From positions 1 to 64,000 of the forward strand of contig JAAMPI010000019.1 in assembly GCA_013054445.1 (NCBI GenBank): a stretch of 64,000 nucleotides of DNA, read 5' to 3'. Position numbers and translations under genes: made by a program. This stretch comes from Cudoniella acicularis (taxonomy: Eukaryota > Ascomycota > Leotiomycetes > Helotiales > Helotiaceae). Numbering within the stretch: position 1 is the stretch's first letter; each line of letters opens with the position of its first letter. Shown here one piece after another: positions 57,540 to 64,000 of the stretch. The notes beneath the pieces are model-generated. The model made no database searches. It saw only the letters and a program-made list of their open reading frames with translations, and had not been told where the DNA came from.

Positions 57540-60125
57540 GCTGACGGCTATAAGCCGAGTCTTACTCAAGGATAATTGAAGTACATAAATGCCTATCTTG
57601 ACGCCGGTATTAGACCTTTCGAGGACAAGGATATCAAATCACCAACTGCTGCCACCGATCTTGTCCTTCTTCCTGGGTTTCATTTCATGGCGGTTATTAA
57701 TAAGGATGAGTCTCCAACTCGTTTTAGACTATTTACTGGAACAGAAAACAAGTACATCCGTATCTCTGGTCCCTCTAAAGCTTCGGGCTTGAGGCACGCT
57801 CGAAGACACACCAACTTAAATTAAATCCACCCCTCCAGCTGTTGCTCCTATGACAAAATCCTTCGATCCGCTTTCCATCAAAAATCTAGGTCTTGAGTAG
57901 AAAGACGATCAGTTGTCAATTCTTCTCGATGCCACTTCCACACTGGGACCAATTCCTTTCAGCCTCCTAGGTTTCCGACTGGGTATACAGTGGAGTGGTG
58001 ATATTCTTCACATAACAGGCACTGATGTCAACCTCGATGGACTAGCTATATCCTTCACCGAGCCTCCAATAATTGTCGCCGGAATTTTCGACTACGTTGG
58101 AGAAATGTACTACGGTGGCATTGGTATTGAATTCGCTCCATATCTCTTTGAGGCAGCAGGTGGTTATGGTACGATCATTTTTCCTGGCATGGGCTCATTC
58201 AAGACAGTTTTTCTATTGGCTGAGCTAGTAGGACCACTGGTGATTCTCGAATTCGCCGAAATATCTGACATTGCTGGAGGATTTGGATACAACTCAAAGC
58301 TGACCCTCCCAACTGCATCTCAAGTCCCACAATTTCCATTCATCGGTTCAAATATGAGTGTTAAAACTGGCCCTACTCCTATGGATACCATCAAGACTCT
58401 AACTGATGGGATGTGGATCAACGCAACGAACAACAGCCTCTGGTTCGGCGTTGGTTCAAGAGTTACAGCTTTCAATATCCTGTCATTTGACGCGGTGATT
58501 GTTCTAGAGTTTAATCCCAATCTTGTCCTTGGAATTTTCGCTGATTGCAATTTTGCAATCCCAAAAGGCTCCCCAGTTGGATTCAAGCTCGTGTACGTAG
58601 AGCTCGGTATCGCAGCCATGGTGGACTTCGCTGGGGGGCTCCTGGATATTGAGGCCCAGCTTGCACCATCCTCCTACGTTTTTTCTCCAGATTGTCATCC
58701 CACAGGCGGATATGCATTATGTTATTGATTTGGTAGTTACACACACGCTAGGGGCATTATGTTCACCATTGGCGGGTATGGGAAGTGGTACAAACCCCCG
58801 GAGCATTATCCAATTGTGCCAAGGTTGGGTATTAATTGGACAGTGGATGGAGGTCTGACAATTCTTGGACAAGCATGCTTCGTCATCACACCTAAGTGTT
58901 GCCAGACGGGTGGATTACTACAAGTTCATATTCACCTTGAACTACTTCGGACGCATTTCGATGCTTATATTGACCAGTTTATCAACTACAGACCGTTCCA
59001 TCTCATCGGAGATGCTGATGTTGACGTGGGAGTGTAGTTCTTGATGGATCTACTTTTTGTGACAGTTCACATCAACGTCAATATCAGCGCAGATTTGTAT
59101 ATCGAAAGTCCACCTTTCAGTGGCAAGGTTCATGTCGATTTCTGAGTGTTCGGATTCAATATTTATTTTGGTCCTGGTCCGGAACCAGTATCTCCCTTGA
59201 CCTTGGAAGAGTTCTATCAGATGTTGCGACAAGCTAGACCACCTTCAAGTACTGAAGAGCAAGATCAGAGTAAACGGGCTTCTGATCCCCAGGACCACAC
59301 CATGAATATTGCCTCGGGATAGATCCCGACATCGAAGGGTGATCAGAATCCAAGCCCCGATGAGACTTGGCAAATACGAGCTGGAAGTTTTGTTTGCAAT
59401 TCAAAACGCAACACTCAACTCACAACTTAAACTGGTCGATGTTACTAAAGCTATTTACCGTAGGCAAATGGGAATCAAGAAGTGCTATAGCCTCCTCCGA
59501 CACGACTATTAAACTTTCAGGAATGGCAGGAGAAGGCACTCCCGTCTAGGGGATTGAATCTGTGGTCAAGTCCGTTCCGGTAGCTTTGTGGGGTCCTTGT
59601 ATGTTTTCAATCTATTTTCAAACACCCGATAATTTTCCAATAAGCTAATAAAACCTAGATATTCCCAAGAGAGATCCCACAAATCCATCTTTCGACCCGG
59701 CTGAATTAACCAATGGCTCTGACAGCCTCACTATCGACCACCAAATGGATGTTCGCATCACAGTTCCGTCACCCACGATCTCAGACAACATTATTCCAAC
59801 ATTCAATACTATCGCAGCTTGCGCAGAGATTATAGATCATCTTCATGATGCTTCCCCTGCTACTGTGGCAGCATCAGCGGAATGGAATCCGATAGCACCG
59901 TTAAGCAATTCAAATGATCCCTCTGCACAGTGGAGTGCAGTGAGTGGTAAGTGGGTCAATCCAACAATGGGCAAGGCAGCTGCTGAAAATTTTCTCGCGG
60001 GGTTTGTCAAGGTCATAGGATGGAATACTCTAGCTGAGAGTGAGTTGACTGCGGAAGCCCCGGAGATGTTGCTGCATCAATTTGACTCGATGTACATGGC
60101 GGCCCCATTATTGTGTGTTGTATAG
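57540..60125 (+). pseudogene. DUF6603-like protein pseudogene, 5' truncated
   Basis: One frame runs through characteristic blocks: LLPGFHFMAVINKDES, GIQWSGDILHITGTDVNLDG, YYGGIGIEFAPYLFEAAGGY, AEISDIAGGFGYNSKLTLP, AFNILSFDAVIVLEFNPN, CHPTGGYALCY, GIMFTIGGYGKWYKPPEHYP, LINYKPFHL-like NYRPFHLIGDADVDVG, and GKVHVDF-stop-VFGFNIYFGPG. This order fits the large DUF6603 proteins of fungi and bacteria. In-frame stops occur at 58726-58728 (TGA for the expected Trp before FGS), 59035-59037 (TAG), 59143-59145 (TGA for expected Trp) and 59320-59322 (TAG), with more stops before 57913. A C-terminal piece continues to 60125 after further frame changes. The N-terminal part is missing where the MITE and Tc1 elements begin. 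Function of the family is unknown. Confidence 0.7.
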
Positions 60126-61151
60126 GTTGTTTGTGGAGGTCTGTAGTTAGAGGATATATGATTGGCAAGATGGGAATAGAGAGCGTCTCCAATTTGGCGG
60201 GATACGAGTTTTGAAACCCTTGAAGAGGTTGACTTCCAAGCCCGCCCTCTTTGATACCTCAACCCCCCAGAGGACAAGGAGAGGGCCCCGGGAATAACGG
60301 CCGCCTTGATTTTCCCCTATTAGGTACCGGCTTTCTGAGACCCGAGGGTGATCCATAGGAGGCAAATCCAATAGACACGGTTTCGGAGTCATTGCGGTGC
60401 TTTCATACTCGAGGCAGGTGCAAATCGCAGACAACTCATAACTGCATATGGTTGTATGTTGTCAAATATCTTACATATGGCGTATTGAGGACTCCTGGGT
60501 CTTGGCGTTGATTGAAAATGACGAAATTCAATAACCCATGGATATGAAGAGATCAGCTATCCTGGCAGGGTGACCCTAAATTAGAAACTATAAAACAAAG
60601 TCCCCACTTATTGCCCCGATTCTCGGACTTATTTATGTTCAAGTTAAGGGTATTATATCTGCGATGTCACTCTACTAGTCATTTTATTTACTTGTGTCAA
60701 CCTTAGGCCTGTGCTCCCCGTAAGCATGTATGTGAGACGAATTAGTGGAGACTTATTTGTAATAGACTCCAACGTTACCCCACTGCTTATTTTTTATATA
60801 CCTATCAGTACGCATAGATCTCCGGAGTCGATACACGAACAGGTACGTAGTACAAAAGTCTTAGTAAGCTTACTATAAAAGAATTTAAGGACAAGGCAAT
60901 TCTTGTGTAACAGAATGTAAGGCGGTGTCGTCCGAGGAAGCCGGCGGAGCGGGGGTCATACGATGACCCACTGGAAACAAGGAGATGAATTACATGGAGA
61001 AAATACTAAGCGTTGTTATTGAGGAATAGAGATTCCCAGTTTTTATTTTTCTTTCAAATTTTCGTTTAGATATTGACACAGCCCTAAGAAGTAAACTTTT
61101 TCTTGATATTCTTTGAATCAATAAACCAAAAAATCTACCAATCCCTATCAA
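60126..61151. other. No gene seen
   Basis: This intergenic sequence between two pseudogenes has no recognisable feature. Confidence 0.45.
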
Positions 61152-61920
61152 ATGGCGACTACTGGAGAAGATTCTACTCCACGCAATTTTGATAGTGCAA
61201 TTGCCCCGCAGATTAGGCTGTCCCTGGAAAAACAAAGAGGATTCCAGGATTCGAACAAGCGCAAAGCGAAAGAATCGGAAAAATCGGGTTCTACAAAAGA
61301 AATCAGCATAAGTGTTCCGGCACAACCTCCTAGTCTTTTGAGTCTACCTTCATTATAGCCATACCATCTCAGTCTTGATAATAGCTTGAAGGTCGCTTGA
61401 GATGGACCCGACGACCCAGAAAATCCAAAGAACTGGGCAGGTGATCAAAAATGGTGAGCGATCCTCTCCATCTCTGGATTTGTCCTCATGAGCCCACTTC
61501 CCACCACGATCGTAGCTCCAGCGCTCAATCTCATTGCTTTAGAACTCAACATCACCAATGCCGCTCAGAAGCCCATAGTCCTCTCAATATTCCTGTTGGG
61601 TTTTGCTATTGGGCCAATGTTTATCAGTCCGTTATCTGAGATATTTGGCAGAACACGTATTCTGCAGAGTTTCAATCTTGGGTTTCTGGATTTTAATACA
61701 GCCTGCGGCTTTGCAAAGACCGGTCCACAAATCTTATGTTTCAGATTCTTCGCGGGTCTGTTCGGGAGTTGTTCCGTCGGTGTGAGCATGATCATCAAAT
61801 GTCCCTAATTATTAAGCAGAGCTGATTTTTCGTCACTCTAGATCGGTGCTGGGACTCTTGGAGATCTTTTCACGGCGAGCGAGCGCGGGAAGGCCATGGT
61901 TCTCTGCCTGATCTGGTGAT
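61152..61920 (+). pseudogene. 5' fragment of an MFS (DHA1-type) transporter
   Basis: A polar N-terminus (MATTGEDSTPRN) is followed, after stops, by the family signature DGPDDPENPKNWAGDQKW, then TM1 (FVLMSPLPTTIVAPALN) and TM2 to the A-motif region ISPLSEIFGRTRIL, then RFFAGLFGSCSV. After a GTGAGC-donor intron the frame resumes as IGAGTLGDLFTASERGKAM, the start of the TM4-5 region, and ends in stops near 61920. A TGA (61455-61457) sits where a second Trp is usual, though it could be read as a splice donor. At least eight further TM segments are missing. This is a truncated drug-transporter remnant. Confidence 0.75.
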
Positions 61921-62089
61921 TAGTGAGCCTCAGGCCCCTAGTTCGGCTGTGTGCAGTTAGGTTTTTAGCTTCGTTAGGGTTTCACTCCGACGGAGACGGA
62001 CTGACCTTGCTGACCTCAACTCCGTCGGACATCTTATATTGAGCCGTCTCCTCCCCTTCACATTTCATCTTCATGGATATGGACTTAAC

Positions 62090-64000
62090 ATGGCTGAATA
62101 CGTTAATCCCCGAGCACAGGCTTGTCAGAATTGTGTCAAGGCCAAGGCCAAATGCTACAACCACGCCGACGGAAAATGTGAGAGGTATGCTAGCAGTATG
62201 CGATGATCTCACATGGATTATGCTTATACTTTCGCAGGTGTAATCGGTTAGGCAGAGATTGCGCAATGCAAGCACCTGCAATGCGAAAGCGGAAAGCGGT
62301 CAAGACAAAGTAAGCATCGCAGATGTTCCAATGATGCTCGAATTCACGTGATGAACAAATACTGATTGAGATGTAGTCGAGAGGATCAAGCTGAACGCAT
62401 CGCTGAGTTGGAACAAAAACTGGAAGATTTGGCATCACGCGTTGTTTCTTCTCAGCCCTCTCCAATATGTGGGGAAAGCCCAAGTTTTGTTGTGATCCCT
62501 GATTCCACCGGTATACAGTCAGATGGTACAAATTCAACGCCTCATCTTCTTTCACACCGGCAGCAATCAATAGCCTGGCAAGCCACTCCTTCGATTCTCC
62601 CTAGAGGGACAACCGGAATCCCAGTCGATGCAGAAGAGCTATTGACTATTTTTCGCCGTGACTTGGCACGGCAGGTGCCATTCATCTCACTTCCCGGACA
62701 AGCAACTGTCCACAGTCTCTCAAAAGAAAGGCCCTTCCTCTTTCGAGCTATTATCACCGTTGCTTCATATCATGATTCGGTATACCAGTCTGCTTTGGGT
62801 CAAGAATTTCTCAGATATCTCACTGAGCATCTCATCTTACAAGCACAAAAGAACCTGGACATGCTTCAAGGACTTTTAGTATATATCTCATGGTCTGTCC
62901 TCCACCTAACATTTTGTCACAAGAGCACGAGATTAATACGCCTGGTTTTCATAGGTATAATGGCATGTTCGTTGGTAGATCGCAGATCACTACCCTTCTG
63001 ACCATGGCTTTCTCCTTGGTGGTTGACCTGCACTTGTATTTCCCTATGACTAGTTTCGAAAACCATGACAGGTTTTTGAATGAGATGAAAGGCATCATTT
63101 CGGCGTACCATGTCACCTGGACTCGTAAGTCGGAGCCTTCCAGGGAAGAAAAGAGAGCCATTCTGGGATGCTTCTATCTATTCTCAGCTGTATGACATTC
63201 GATAGGATCTGTATGAATGGTTTCGCTAATGTGTATTAGGTTTCTGCGATATTTTGTCGCATCAATCCTCTGCGATGGACCCCGTATATGCAACACTGCC
63301 ACGATGAAATTTTGAACCATCCGGAAAATGAAGGCGACATTTATCTCGCTCATCTTTCCGCCTTGCAGCGGATCGCTATGAATATCAGACACAGTGACCC
63401 TCGAGAGTGTCCTTCACAGCCACGGAGCTGGAATGCGGCCGCCGGAGTGCATGTCAAGTTGGTGATGTCAGAGTTGCAGAGATTTCAAGCCTCGCTGCCA
63501 GAAAATCTCCAACAAGATCGTAAGAACTCTGCTCTATTTATACCTCGCATTTATAATAATAGTTATGGCTTAACAAAACCTTTTTGTAGCCCTGCTCCTC
63601 ATGCATTGCAATTCTGTCGAGATGAATGTTTATGAGATCTGCTTCTCCATGCCACCTACCATTCCCGTCGATACACCCACCCTTCAAAGAGCCGATGCCT
63701 TAGTGGCGTGTCTCAAAGCCACTCGAGCGATTACGGATGTTTACCTCTCCATCAGTGTCGATTCTATTGCGTACCTCAATTTTCGTTCAGTATTCATGGC
63801 GCAGATGTATGTTGCCTTGGTGACCCTCTCCAAGTTGGCAGTATTTCGTGCCGAGGATTGGGAGGTGAACAATGTCGAAACGACATTGTATGTTTTCACA
63901 ATTCTCAATCGTGTGATTCAGATGACAGATGGCGCGAGTGCTCGATATGATTTGAGGGATGATGATAAGCCATGGCTACAGATCAGTCAGAGAATGCGGC
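62090..64000 (+). CDS. Zn2Cys6 transcription factor, runs off the window
   Basis: Six exons (62090-62184, 62238-62309, 62377-62892, 62955-63189, 63240-63519, 63590 to beyond 64000) keep an unbroken frame. The binuclear zinc cluster is split by intron 1: CQNCVKAKAKC ... CERCNRLGRDC with spacing CX2CX6CX7CX2CX6C. A dimerisation coil follows (REDQAERIAELEQKLEDLAS). The middle contains VDAEELLTIFRRDLARQVPF, RAIITVASYHD and LDMLQGLLVYISWYNGMF, matching the fungal-specific TF region often seen in regulators near transporters and metabolic genes. The ATG at 62073 is out of frame. The C-terminus is not in this window. It lies just downstream of an MFS remnant, which may once have been its target or partner. 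Confidence 0.88.

Overview
This window is nuclear DNA of a filamentous ascomycete (Pezizomycotina). Nearly every gene has short GT-AG introns, mostly about 48-75 nt. Two HET-domain loci, Zn2Cys6 regulators, a fungal tyrosinase, a DUF3632 gene, a dispersed single 5S rRNA gene, many secreted-protein genes and AT-rich decayed repeats all fit. A plant- or litter-associated Leotiomycete is my inference, not something the sequence proves. Three unknown bases (34859, 38654-38655) mark short assembly gaps.

Left part (1-13 kb): a small Cdc25/rhodanese-type phosphatase; a single-pass membrane protein with three PPxY motifs and an in-frame stop; a GPI-type secreted protein on the minus strand; a decayed Tc1/mariner element with both ends intact; then a Zn2Cys6 regulator followed on the same strand by a DHA2-type efflux transporter. 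A 5S rRNA gene sits directly upstream of the orphaned last exon of a membrane protein.

Middle (13-35 kb): a HET pseudogene carrying a 386-bp terminal-inverted-repeat element; an intact six-exon tyrosinase; an uncharacterised gene; a membrane-anchored carboxylesterase; a degenerate tandem repeat; a tandem pair of broken paralogues of an unrecognised family; two secreted-protein genes on the minus strand; a helicase fragment; AT-rich sequence; and a solo LTR.

Right-centre (35-52 kb): a large HET plus coiled-coil gene, then a minus-strand run with an RNase T1-like secreted protein that seems to lack both catalytic histidines, a DUF3632 gene and a secreted zinc metalloprotease. On the plus strand follow a secreted GH3 beta-glucosidase and a sugar transporter, which together look like a sugar-release and uptake pair. 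Candidate carbon-catabolite (CreA-type) sites lie ahead of the glucosidase.

Right end (53-64 kb): a minus-strand gene that stops at the end of a Tc1/mariner copy, which itself carries a nested, internally deleted Fot1/pogo element; a 209-bp MITE; a DUF6603-like pseudogene with several in-frame stops; a 5' fragment of an MFS gene; and a Zn2Cys6 regulator that runs off the window.

The main theme is gene decay next to transposons (insertions, truncations, Trp-to-stop changes) among intact metabolic and secreted-protein genes. I did not find a clearly new multi-gene system. The best leads are the RNase-like pseudoenzyme, the HET/coiled-coil fusion, the PPxY membrane protein and the unrecognised tandem family.
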